This document shows, piece by piece, positions 8,422 through 15,074 of a stretch of 64,000 bases of DNA (its first letter is position 1; each line of letters begins with the position of its first letter). Under the pieces are notes generated by a model. It was not told the DNA's origin and searched no databases. It saw nothing but the letters and a program-made list of their open reading frames with translations. The position numbers and the translations under genes were made by a program. The DNA comes from an uncultured Sphingomonas sp. GTDB lineage: Bacteria > Pseudomonadota > Alphaproteobacteria > Sphingomonadales > Sphingomonadaceae. The stretch is taken from contig NZ_CALMAW010000088.1 in assembly GCF_937859915.1 (NCBI RefSeq), positions 1 to 64,000 on the forward strand, written 5' to 3'.

Positions 8422-8838
8422 ATGGACCATCCGCGTTTGTGGAGCTCGCTGGCCCACGCCTACCCCTCGCTGCTCGCGGTGACGAACGGCCTGCGGATAT
8501 TCTCGACGGTGTTCGCTTCGGCGATCATCCTGTGGTGGTGGTCTTCGGCCTGGCGCTGCCTTCGCGGATGCGATGCGGAAGGCGATGCGCACCGAGCCGG
8601 TCTCGTGCCGATCGCGATCGCCGTGCTGCTGTTCGAGCTTCGCTGGTTCGCGCCGGGTCTCTCCGATCTGCATCGCGGCCAGCTGCTCGTAGTGGCGCAT
8701 GGCGGCATGGCGGCCGGCTTGGTCTTCGGCATCTACGTCCACGGAAAGCGCTACGGCTCCCTGCGCATCAAGCGGGCAATGATCGTCTATGGGGGTATGC
8801 TGGCGCTTTGCATCGGCGTGTCGACGGTTCTCCGGTGA
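8422..8838 (+). CDS. multi-pass membrane protein of the prophage
   Basis: A 138-residue protein with about four hydrophobic segments (roughly residues 25-45, 58-75, 85-105 and 115-135). Short and very hydrophobic, in the lysis-proximal part of the prophage, it could be a holin or holin partner, but several such candidates exist here. CGGAGAG precedes the ATG. Its TGA overlaps the GTG of the next gene. Confidence 0.55.
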   Translation: MDHPRLWSSLAHAYPSLLAVTNGLRIFSTVFASAIILWWWSSAWRCLRGCDAEGDAHRAGLVPIAIAVLLFELRWFAPGLSDLHRGQLLVVAHGGMAAGLVFGIYVHGKRYGSLRIKRAMIVYGGMLALCIGVSTVLR

Positions 8839-9254
8839 GCTGGTGGAACGATGCGGCCGCGCGCTACGGACCTATCCTAATTGGCCTCGGCATCGGAACG
8901 GCTGCCAAGCAAGGCTTGGCGCTCAATGACGGCAAGGCGTTCACCTGGCGGGCCTTCATCGCCGACATCCTGCTCCTCGGCTTCCTCGGCGTCGTCGCGG
9001 TCAGCGTCGCGGACCAGTTCCATCTCACCGGCAATGCGAAGGTGCTCATGGGCGCTATGACCGCGGTGTCGTCGGACCGCCTTGTCCGGGCCGTGCGCAA
9101 GAAGTTCGAACAGCGCGTCGCATCCGAGATCGACCAGCTGCCTACGGCGCGGCTGGCGCGGCTGATCGGGGGCGAACCGCCGCAGACCGGCGAGGACTTT
9201 ACACCGCTGCTCGAGAAAATCGACGCTGCGGACCGGTTGCTGCCGAAGGAATGA
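8835..9254 (+). CDS. prophage membrane protein
   Basis: A 139-residue protein with two or three membrane segments in the first 75 residues and a charged C-terminal tail rich in Arg, Glu and Asp. The GTG start at 8835 overlaps the previous stop by four bases (GTGA), a classic coupling arrangement. Topology (membrane N-terminus, soluble charged tail) is compatible with a holin or lysis regulator. No family recognised. Confidence 0.55.
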   Translation: MSWWNDAAARYGPILIGLGIGTAAKQGLALNDGKAFTWRAFIADILLLGFLGVVAVSVADQFHLTGNAKVLMGAMTAVSSDRLVRAVRKKFEQRVASEIDQLPTARLARLIGGEPPQTGEDFTPLLEKIDAADRLLPKE

Positions 9255-9257
9255 GAC

Positions 9258-9399
9258 GAGCCCCGCCGCCGCAAGGGGTGCAAACGGCGGGACTCTGAGA
9301 CCGGTCGAGGTGTGCAGGGATTCGCCGGTCTCTGCGCGCGCAATAACTGGCTTCCGGAAAAATGCGAGCCCCGCGGCGCAAGAGGTCGCCGCGGGGCTC
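9258..9399 (+). promoter_or_regulatory. cluster of three stem-loops upstream of the endolysin gene
   Basis: Between the genes ending at 9254 and starting at 9471 lie three successive inverted repeats. The first is 9262-9268 with 9285-9291 (7 bases, extendable by an outer GAG/CTC pair). The second is 9297-9304 with 9325-9332 (8 bases, enclosing 20). The third is 9366-9378 with 9387-9399, a perfect 13-base stem with an 8-base loop. The first and third share the GAGCCCCGC core. They could form a structured leader controlling lysis timing, or stacked terminators; no T-run follows any of them. Confidence 0.45.
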
Positions 9400-9470
9400 T
9401 AAGGCCGCAAACACCCGCAGCGTTCGAACGGCCCTGCGACCTTCAACACCCACCATCAAAGGATAGGTCC

Positions 9471-9989
9471 ATGACCCCACTCGCTTGGGGGCGCAGAGTC
9501 GCGCCCGCATTTCGCGACCGCGCGCGTGCGATCGCCGATGGCCTCGGCTGCGATCCGAACTGGCTGATGGCGTGCATGGCGTTTGAGAGCGCCGGCACTT
9601 TTTCACCGTCGGTGAAGAACGGGGCGGGGTCGGGCGCGATCGGGCTCATCCAGTTCATGCCGCAGACCGCAGGCCAGCTGCACACCACTACGGGCAAGCT
9701 GGCGCTGATGAGCGCGGTCGACCAGCTCGACTTCGTCGACCTCTACTTCCGCCCCTGGCGGGGTCGCATGCACAACCTCGGCGACGTCTACATGCCGATC
9801 CTGTGGCCAGACGGCGTCGGCAAGCCCGACAGCTACGTGCTGTTCACCGAGGGGGATGCGCACCCGGCGCGCTACCTCCAGAACCGGGGGCTCGACGTCG
9901 ACCATAGCGGGCGCATCACGCGGGGCGAGGTGTGCGCGGCCGTCGCGGCGAAGCTGAAGGACGGCCTGCTGCCGGCGAACGCGGCGTGA
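9471..9989 (+). CDS. phage endolysin, SLT-type lytic transglycosylase
   Basis: A 172-residue muralytic enzyme. The catalytic Glu is E39 in the ACMAFESAGTFSPS segment, followed by GSGAIGLIQFMP, the signature of soluble lytic transglycosylase (lysozyme-like) domains. A C-terminal DVDHSGRITRGE segment resembles a Ca-binding-like turn. There is no signal peptide, so release needs a holin, and holin-like proteins flank it. AGGATAGGT precedes the ATG at 9471. The frame is open further upstream but runs through the stem-loops. Confidence 0.8.
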   Translation: MTPLAWGRRVAPAFRDRARAIADGLGCDPNWLMACMAFESAGTFSPSVKNGAGSGAIGLIQFMPQTAGQLHTTTGKLALMSAVDQLDFVDLYFRPWRGRMHNLGDVYMPILWPDGVGKPDSYVLFTEGDAHPARYLQNRGLDVDHSGRITRGEVCAAVAAKLKDGLLPANAA

Positions 9990-10168
9990 TCGGCCATCAG
10001 CTTCGCAGAATGGTCGCGTTGGGGCTGACTTTCGGCGCCTTCTTGCTCGTCTACGCAATGGGCGAGCAAGAAGGCGCCACACATCGATGCGCGCTACCGA
10101 AAGATGCGATAAATCAGGCCCACGAACAGAGCCGCTGCGGCGGCAGCCAGAGCGCCGCTTGCCGTTAG
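9986..10168 (+). CDS. possible spanin-like or spurious small ORF
   Basis: A 60-residue reading frame whose GTG overlaps the endolysin stop by four bases. The first half contains one membrane segment (ALGLTFGAFLLVYAM). The second half is polar but looks random and overlaps the end of the opposite-strand gene at 10,094-10,342. The frame also runs through a perfect 16-base palindrome. An inner-membrane spanin would be expected here, but the evidence is weak. Confidence 0.3.
   Translation: MIGHQLRRMVALGLTFGAFLLVYAMGEQEGATHRCALPKDAINQAHEQSRCGGSQSAACR
10034..10078. terminator. perfect 16-bp inverted repeat between converging genes
   Basis: Arms 10,034-10,049 and 10,063-10,078 are exactly complementary, with a 13-base loop. 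The structure lies between the end of the plus-strand endolysin (9989) and the end of the minus-strand gene (10,094), where a bidirectional terminator would be expected. It lacks a T-run on either side, so it may act through stem stability or as a protein-binding palindrome. Confidence 0.5.
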
Positions 10169-10342
10169 CGCTTGCTCGCCCGGATGAAGTACTCCGTATC
10201 CGAGTGCCAGCACCATAACCAAGCCGACGGCCAAGGCTATCCATTCACGATTTCGGCGGTTTTCTACCGCCCATAGCCTTCCAACGATGAATGTGAGGGC
10301 GACGATCAGGCCGAGACTGATCACGAACGTCCAGTCGATCAA
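10094..10342 (-). CDS. small membrane protein on the opposite strand, holin-like
   Basis: An 82-residue protein with three hydrophobic segments (about residues 5-22, 35-52 and 60-78). The spacing suits a three-helix holin or anti-holin. It is the only minus-strand gene I support within 1-11,560 and faces the endolysin, with the 16-bp palindrome between them. Its own promoter should lie in 10,343-10,409. Inverted small membrane genes in a lysis cassette can be phage lysis regulators or lysogenic-conversion genes. No family recognised. Confidence 0.5.
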   Translation of the reverse strand: MIDWTFVISLGLIVALTFIVGRLWAVENRRNREWIALAVGLVMVLALGYGVLHPGEQALTASGALAAAAAALFVGLIYRIFR

Positions 10343-10409
10343 AGCGCTCTATCTTTCAAAGCGCCGCCCAAGATCGCGGCTGCAACCCACCCAGAGCACG
10401 AGGCTTACC

Positions 10410-10712
10410 ATGAACAGCACCATCCCGCACGTCCGTGTGGTCATAGGCTTCTGCCTGCTCGCCGCGCTCGGCTACCTCGGCTTCAGCATCTGGGTCTTCG
10501 GTTGGACCGGCGACGCGGCCCTGCGCGGCGACGTCGTCGGCACCTGGAAATCGTTCGCCGTCGCGTCCTTCGCCTTCTGGGTCGGATCGAGCAGCGCCGG
10601 CAAGGCGAAAGACACCCCGGCCCCTCCTCAGAATGCCCGTGATGCCGCGAGCGCCGTCGCAGGCGCCGCAGCTGATCGGGCCGACCAGATCACAGGCGAC
10701 ACCGCCGCCTGA
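10410..10712 (+). CDS. holin-like membrane protein
   Basis: A 100-residue protein with two membrane segments (about residues 9-30 and 45-62), a short cytoplasmic or periplasmic N-terminus and an Ala-rich charged tail. This two-segment layout beside an endolysin is typical of phage holins. The ATG at 10,410 is preceded by a GAGG-containing site about 8 bases upstream. Open frame further upstream is not coding. Confidence 0.5.
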   Translation: MNSTIPHVRVVIGFCLLAALGYLGFSIWVFGWTGDAALRGDVVGTWKSFAVASFAFWVGSSSAGKAKDTPAPPQNARDAASAVAGAAADRADQITGDTAA

Positions 10713-10761
10713 CCCCCATCCGCCTGCGCATACCGCGCCGGCCGATCGCAAGGAGCACACC

Positions 10762-11223
10762 ATGTCCCTCATCAAGAACTTCCACATCGTCTTCGCCAAC
10801 GACGCGCAGAAGGCGGTCATCAAGGCCGCGCTGGCGGATGCCGGCCACGTCGTCGAGGTTGCGGCGAAGTCGGCCGCTGACGATCTCGTCCTGGCGCTGA
10901 AGGCCAGCCCGGTCGGCACCTTCATTGCGTCCGAGATTGCCACCCTCAAGGACTCGTCGCTCACCGGCGTCGAGAAGATGGAGCAGGTCGTCACCAACGC
11001 GATCCCGACCGCGATCACGCTGTTCGCTGCCGGCGGTGTCGCCGCGACGGCCGAGCAGGTCGAGGATGCTGTCCGCGGGGCGGCGCAGCTCGTCTATAAC
11101 CAGACGATGTCGACGACGGTACCGGCGCTCGCGGCCGATGCCACGAAGATCGTCGAGGCACTGACCGACCAGCCGGCGCCCGCCGCCGCCGCCGCCGCCG
11201 CGCCGATCGCCCAGGCGGCCTAA
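10762..11223 (+). CDS. helical hypothetical prophage protein
   Basis: A 153-residue protein dominated by amphipathic helices, ending in a Pro/Ala run (about residues 137-153). No membrane segment or catalytic motif is apparent. AAGGAG at 10,750-10,755 fixes the ATG at 10,762. The first 30 residues (KNFHIVFANDAQKAVIKAAL) look like a folded helical start. Function unknown. Confidence 0.6.
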   Translation: MSLIKNFHIVFANDAQKAVIKAALADAGHVVEVAAKSAADDLVLALKASPVGTFIASEIATLKDSSLTGVEKMEQVVTNAIPTAITLFAAGGVAATAEQVEDAVRGAAQLVYNQTMSTTVPALAADATKIVEALTDQPAPAAAAAAAPIAQAA

Positions 11224-11227
11224 GCCA

Positions 11228-11560
11228 ATGCGCACCGCCCACGTCCTGAGCGCTGATCGGCTGCCGAATATGCCCAACCAGGACGTGGGCGCTCAGCCGG
11301 TTCTCCTCGTCACTACCGACCTGCCCTATGGCGACATCAACTCGTTTTACATGGACCCGGTTGATCTGGACGGCCGGCCGGTCAAGGTCGCGCTATCCAA
11401 CCAGCCCGCCGACTCGCCGCGCGATCCGGATGCGATCAGCTACAAGGATCTAGTTATCTTCGATCGGCAGGATAGCTTGCTGCACAAGAGCGTGTCCTGG
11501 AACGGTCGGGCATTCCGTCAGCGCGGCTATTCGTTCGACATCTCGGAGCCGGAGCAATGA
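11228..11560 (+). CDS. hypothetical prophage protein, last gene before the attachment site
   Basis: A 110-residue protein of unknown function, beginning four bases after the preceding stop. An ATG at 11,270 is a possible later start. The middle part (DLDGRPVKVALSNQPADSP) resembles a segment of the 2472-2723 product, so these may be related structural proteins. It is the last plus-strand gene before the tRNA fragment at 11,697 and so probably closes the prophage. Confidence 0.55.
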   Translation: MRTAHVLSADRLPNMPNQDVGAQPVLLVTTDLPYGDINSFYMDPVDLDGRPVKVALSNQPADSPRDPDAISYKDLVIFDRQDSLLHKSVSWNGRAFRQRGYSFDISEPEQ

Positions 11561-11696
11561 CGGGCAGGGGACCTTCGCGAACGGTCGATCCTATGCCACA
11601 TGCCAGCTAACCCATTGATTTGCATGAGAGCAATTAGGCCCCCGGATGTGGCAAACGTCGTTGATTTCATTCAACATTCGGCATCCACGGCGAAAC

Positions 11697-11724
11697 ACGG
11701 GTTCGATTCCCGTTGGGGTCACCA
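11697..11724 (+). other. tRNA 3'-end fragment, probable prophage attachment site
   Basis: The T-arm (stem ACGGG/CCCGT at 11,697-11,701 and 11,709-11,713, loop TTCGATT), the 3' acceptor strand TGGGGTC (11,714-11,720), the discriminator A and CCA form the last part of a tRNA. No matching 5' acceptor strand (GACCCCA) or anticodon arm occurs upstream. An isolated tRNA 3' end followed by a terminator is what integration into a tRNA gene leaves at the far end of the element. The tRNA identity cannot be given. Confidence 0.7.
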
Positions 11725-11743
11725 ACCGCAGAAAACTGCGGTT
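11724..11743 (+). terminator. hairpin terminator following the tRNA fragment
   Basis: An 8-base stem (11,724-11,731 with 11,736-11,743) and an AAAA loop directly follow the CCA end, with TTT at the foot. This is probably the original terminator of the host tRNA gene, which places host-side DNA to the right. Bases 11,744-11,918 hold nothing else I can support. Confidence 0.55.
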
Positions 11744-11918
11744 TGGCGTAGCAGAGAGCGCGAATGTTACCACCGCCCTACGCTCATAATTACCACCTTC
11801 AGCTGAAATCTCTCATCCGAGGCCCAGTTCTTTGCGATAGGCGGGCGTGTCCCACGCATTGACTGACGGATGGAAGCGTTTAGGCAAGGCCTAAATAAAT
11901 TGGGAATCCGGGGAATCG

Positions 11919-12665
11919 ATGGACTGGTCCATACAGAGCATGTCTTGCGTGGTTTTCACCCCGCCCGCTCCTGTGCCACCTTCGGCATTCGAGACTTGGG
12001 GACGTCTGATCGGCGGTCAACCGCAGGGCTTTCAACAGAACCCGGCGGGCATGCCCCCAGGCTCGAATGCGTCCGGCTTACTAGGAGTGTACCAGGCTAA
12101 TATCGGCGTCCAGCTCGGGCGAATTGATATAACCCTTCAGCCTCAGGTTGACGGAGCGCCGCCATCTCACCCGCCGACCATAGTTGACAAAGATGCCGCG
12201 ATCCAAACATTAGTCGGTCTTGGTCAGAAATTAGCGATCGGGGATAATCCGATACGTGTCGCTTTTATCATAAACTGCGCGATCAACGCCTCTAGCGAAG
12301 CCGAAGCTGTCGCCATATTCAAAGGCGCAACAAATCTATCGCACATACCTAGTACCGCGTCAGACTTGAATTTCGCGCTTAATGTTCGTCGAGGATTGGG
12401 CGCGGCTGGTTGGCAGATGAACAGGTTTGTCCGCTGGGGCCTTGGCCAAGTCCAGTTCGTTCAATTCCAAGTTGTGAGCAGTGGGAGCCAATTTCCTCAG
12501 ACTTTGAACGCTCATCATCTTGCCACGATGGCGATCGATATAAATTCGGTACCCCGCAATATCCCGCTCGGCCCGACTCAAGCTGCTGACGCGATCGCGT
12601 CCCTTGCGGCCGAGGCGAAACTGATTATGTCGCAGGGCTATGATCGCCTCTCTTCCGCCAATTGA
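11919..12665 (+). CDS. uncharacterised protein, gene 1 of a three-gene accessory module
   Basis: A 248-residue protein I do not recognise. Residues 1-45 contain a Pro-rich segment. The rest alternates strands and helices, ending with INSVPRNIPLGPTQAADAIA, which looks like a conserved motif leading into a C-terminal helix. There are no membrane segments and no obvious nuclease or NTPase motif. Its 3' end overlaps gene 2 by 26 bases, so the two are co-translated. Base composition looks less GC-rich than the flanks, and it sits just past the tRNA attachment site, so acquisition is likely. A self-protection or phage-defence role is speculation from location. Confidence 0.6.
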   Translation: MDWSIQSMSCVVFTPPAPVPPSAFETWGRLIGGQPQGFQQNPAGMPPGSNASGLLGVYQANIGVQLGRIDITLQPQVDGAPPSHPPTIVDKDAAIQTLVGLGQKLAIGDNPIRVAFIINCAINASSEAEAVAIFKGATNLSHIPSTASDLNFALNVRRGLGAAGWQMNRFVRWGLGQVQFVQFQVVSSGSQFPQTLNAHHLATMAIDINSVPRNIPLGPTQAADAIASLAAEAKLIMSQGYDRLSSAN

Positions 12666-13401
12666 TGCGCATGCAGTAGCGGCTGCTTGGTCGCAGCCGC
12701 CAGCTTATATCAGCGCAGCTAGCTCTGACAGTGGCTCTGTGTTTTTTGGGGACGAGTCGAGCGTAGATTGGCTAGCTCAGATCAGCGGTCCCACCGTGGC
12801 AAAGCGCTTGGTGGTTGAAGACCGCAGGGTGGATTGCGGTCAATGGATGGTCGTAGGATCACTTGGCATATCATCGATCGGCTTGATCAAACCATCGGGC
12901 AGTTCGGTAACCTTTGTTGATTATCCGTCGCACGATGACCTGCCATTTGCTTATCCCAGAGACTCATGGGCGGCCTACGGAAACGTCGGTGCCGCAGGTT
13001 ATTGGCATCCGATTGAGGCAAGCTCATCGGCTATTTTCGCGCGACCTGATATTGCGGCTGAGGTGTCCGTGCGAGCGGAACTGAGCAGCTATGCGAAGCT
13101 GCAGCCTGGATGGGATGGGCCCGGCTCCATCGCGCCAACTTCTCAAGCTCTTCACGAAGCGATGTCATTTCTGCAGCATGTTCCCATCGATTACTCGACG
13201 GTGGAGCCAATGGTGGCGGCCGATGGCGAAGTTGGATTCTTTTGGGAACTTAAATCAGGCTACGTCGACGTCACATTCCGAGGACGTGGCGAAATGGTTT
13301 TTCTAGCGAAAATTGACGGTGTTGTATCTAAAGGCCGTGTTTCTCTTGGCGTCGGTAATGATATTCCCGAGAGTTTAATGGCCGCGATAAAACTGTCCTA
13401 G
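12640..13401 (+). CDS. uncharacterised protein with a GWDG motif, gene 2 of the module
   Basis: A 253-residue protein. Residues 1-140 have no recognised fold. The C-terminal part contains LSSYAKLQPGWDGPGSIAPT near residues 148-167, a helix, and then an antiparallel strand set (VGFFWELKSGYVDVTFRG). Proteins with this conserved GWDG segment occur in bacterial accessory regions without known function. It overlaps gene 1 by 26 bases, and gene 3 follows after one base, so the three are one operon. Confidence 0.6.
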   Translation: MIASLPPIDAHAVAAAWSQPPAYISAASSDSGSVFFGDESSVDWLAQISGPTVAKRLVVEDRRVDCGQWMVVGSLGISSIGLIKPSGSSVTFVDYPSHDDLPFAYPRDSWAAYGNVGAAGYWHPIEASSSAIFARPDIAAEVSVRAELSSYAKLQPGWDGPGSIAPTSQALHEAMSFLQHVPIDYSTVEPMVAADGEVGFFWELKSGYVDVTFRGRGEMVFLAKIDGVVSKGRVSLGVGNDIPESLMAAIKLS

Positions 13402-13402
13402 T

Positions 13403-13912
13403 GTGAGCATAGATATCGATCAAATTTTGCCTTGTTCCTGCGAGGACATGTCGCATGGTAACCTAGGCGAAGTCCAAAGCGTTGAACGGCTGGCAAGAAT
13501 CTTGAGCCCTCTCCACTTTGATAAGAAGGGCCGGCTTAAGCCTAGCGCTTTTGCAATCACTCATTTGCAAGAAGCTGGTTTGTCCTTAGTGCGTGTCGAC
13601 AAGATCGATGCCGCGGAAATCATCGCGGTCGCGTCAGACATAATGAAGTCTAGCGATCAGATGGAACTACGAGGAGCTTTAGTCGGGTCCGCCCAGGCAA
13701 TACGCGATGCGAAGTTGCCCGATGGGCACCGTGCACTGTGCGTGAAAGACGATCCAGTCTTGGGCGATAAACTTCTTAGGGATAATGAAGCTCATGCCGT
13801 CAGTGTAGCTACGAGGCGTGTTACAGAAGAGGACATGAAAGAAGTTCGAATGGCGATATGGGGAAAGTTTTCGCCGATATCGAACCTTTCGGACATTTAT
13901 AGCAAATTATAG
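13403..13912 (+). CDS. uncharacterised Cys-containing protein, gene 3 of the module
   Basis: A 169-residue soluble protein starting with GTG at 13,403, one base after the stop of gene 2. The N-terminus has a CSC motif (residues 11-13) that could bind metal or iron-sulfur with a later Cys. Residues 40-65 read FDKKGRLKPSAFAITHLQEA, then LSLVRVDKID, which look like conserved blocks. No catalytic motif is recognisable. Codon use and local base composition match gene 2, not the host genes. Confidence 0.6.
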   Translation: MSIDIDQILPCSCEDMSHGNLGEVQSVERLARILSPLHFDKKGRLKPSAFAITHLQEAGLSLVRVDKIDAAEIIAVASDIMKSSDQMELRGALVGSAQAIRDAKLPDGHRALCVKDDPVLGDKLLRDNEAHAVSVATRRVTEEDMKEVRMAIWGKFSPISNLSDIYSKL

Positions 13913-13972
13913 CGGTTAGCGCGCGTTGTTTTTGATTGGCAGCCTAAGGGCGGGCGCCGACGACGGCGAGGC

Positions 13973-14143
13973 TTAGTTCGTCGGGCATTCGTCGGCCAGC
14001 AGCGTGCGCTTGCGATCGGTTATGGCCTTCGGTCGCCGCCCTAGCGCCTCAGCGATAACGGTCCGCTCGTACCCGTCTCGGTACATTCGTAGAAGGCGCT
14101 GGTCCTCGGCTTCTGTCCACGGCCGGAAACTACGTAGCGTCAT
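13973..14143 (-). CDS. small SANT/Myb-like or HTH DNA-binding protein
   Basis: A 56-residue protein. Residues 8-50 read as a three-helix SANT/Myb-like or GcrA-type DNA-binding unit: PWTEAEDQRLLRMYRDGY, then VIAEALGRRPKAITDRKRTL, where the second helix pair has the look of a recognition helix. Its ATG overlaps the TGA of the upstream YozE-like gene (TGATG at 14,141-14,145), so the two are translated together. Small DNA-binding proteins of this kind are common on alphaproteobacterial phages and control switches or replication. The target is unknown. Confidence 0.6.
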   Translation of the reverse strand: MTLRSFRPWTEAEDQRLLRMYRDGYERTVIAEALGRRPKAITDRKRTLLADECPTN

Positions 14144-14364
14144 CAGTAGCTCAGCCAGTCGGTCTCAGCCTCGTCGACAACCGCGCGCATGTCGCCATCG
14201 GCCTGCATCTCGTTGAGGCGCTTGCGCACGTCGTCGGGCGAGCCGCGACGCGGGAACATCCTGTCGCCCTTGGCGGCATTGACCAGATCAGCCATGCGGC
14301 AGTCGGCTTTCTGCGCGAGCAACCACTCGCCGAACGTCTCGCCCTGTTCATTCGTCTGCGACAT
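14143..14364 (-). CDS. YozE SAM-like domain protein
   Basis: A 73-residue protein that matches the YozE SAM-like pattern over nearly its whole length. It has the TFGEWLLAQ start, a DLVNAAKGDRMFP block, a helix with VRKRLNEMQADGDM, and a final acidic helix ending TDWLSY (family form: AW..Y). The fold is a small helical bundle of unknown biochemical role, often found on phages. It begins a two-gene minus-strand operon with the SANT-like gene. The start at 14,364 has GGAGGGC upstream on the minus strand. Confidence 0.7.
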   Translation of the reverse strand: MSQTNEQGETFGEWLLAQKADCRMADLVNAAKGDRMFPRRGSPDDVRKRLNEMQADGDMRAVVDEAETDWLSY

Positions 14365-14529
14365 GTGCCCTCCGATTCGGCCGTCAGCATATCACCGGCG
14401 GCGTAGGGCGGGGGAGCCTGCCGTGGTATCGCCACCGAGCGGTTCGATTTCGGGACAAGGGGTAGAATTATAATCCATGGTACAAGCCGTGGTATCGACC
14501 CATCACCCGGCCGCAAACACCCCGAGAAC

Positions 14530-15020
14530 CGGGCATTTTGGGCGATTATTTGGCGGGGTCCGTCTCCTACTCGCTTGGGGTCGAGCCGATCTGTGCAATG
14601 TCCCGCCGATCACCCCATCCACCTACCATGCGCGTGTCGTGCGGCGGCAAGATCCTTTCCGACTATCCGAGCGGGCTAAGCAGGATTGCGATCTGAAGCC
14701 GGACATTGCCCGTGCGTCTGCCGAAAACTTTGCGATTCAGCGTGCGCGCAAGGTTTGGCGCCGGAAGATGCGTGAGACGGGCTTGGCAGGCGTGATAGAT
14801 GGCAAGCCGGTGCGCACGACCATCGGCGATACAGCTGCGCCGTGCCCGCTCGATCATTCAATCGCAAGCTCGAGGCGACGGCGCCAAACATGCTGTGGGT
14901 GTCCGACTTCACTTATGTCGCTACCGCGGTGGGCTTGGTCTGTGTCGCCTGCCATACAGATCATAGACGTCCGGTCTTATCCGCGGCCATCGCACACGCG
15001 CGCTTCGAACATGGTTAGAG
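14530..15020 (+). pseudogene. decayed IS3-family transposase (orfB) remnant
   Basis: Fragments of an IS3-type integrase appear in successive frames. They include GVEPIC followed by ITPSTYHARV, then RKVWRRK joined directly to MRETGLAGVI, GKPVRTTIGD, APCPLDH, and, after a frame change near 14,860, PNMLWVSDFTYVAT at 14,886-14,930, which carries the first catalytic Asp of the DDE triad. About 35-40 residues are missing between RKVWRRK and MRETGLAGVI compared with the usual family sequence, and everything after the first catalytic block is lost. No terminal inverted repeats or intact orfA were found. This is an old insertion scar. Confidence 0.7.
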
Positions 15021-15074
15021 CTTATTTTACCGCTGTCGGCTAGCGTTCGCCTTCTGACTATTCAGGAGCAGTTT

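Noticed and set aside
11591-11773. A minus-strand frame encoding VTPTGIEPVF
   Set aside because: This string is the usual artefact of translating a tRNA 3' end in reverse; it helped to locate the tRNA fragment instead.
14443-14474. A perfect TATAAT at 14,469-14,474 as a promoter
   Set aside because: The best upstream -35 candidate (TTCGAT) is 20 bases away and no intact plus-strand gene follows; probably chance in decayed IS DNA.
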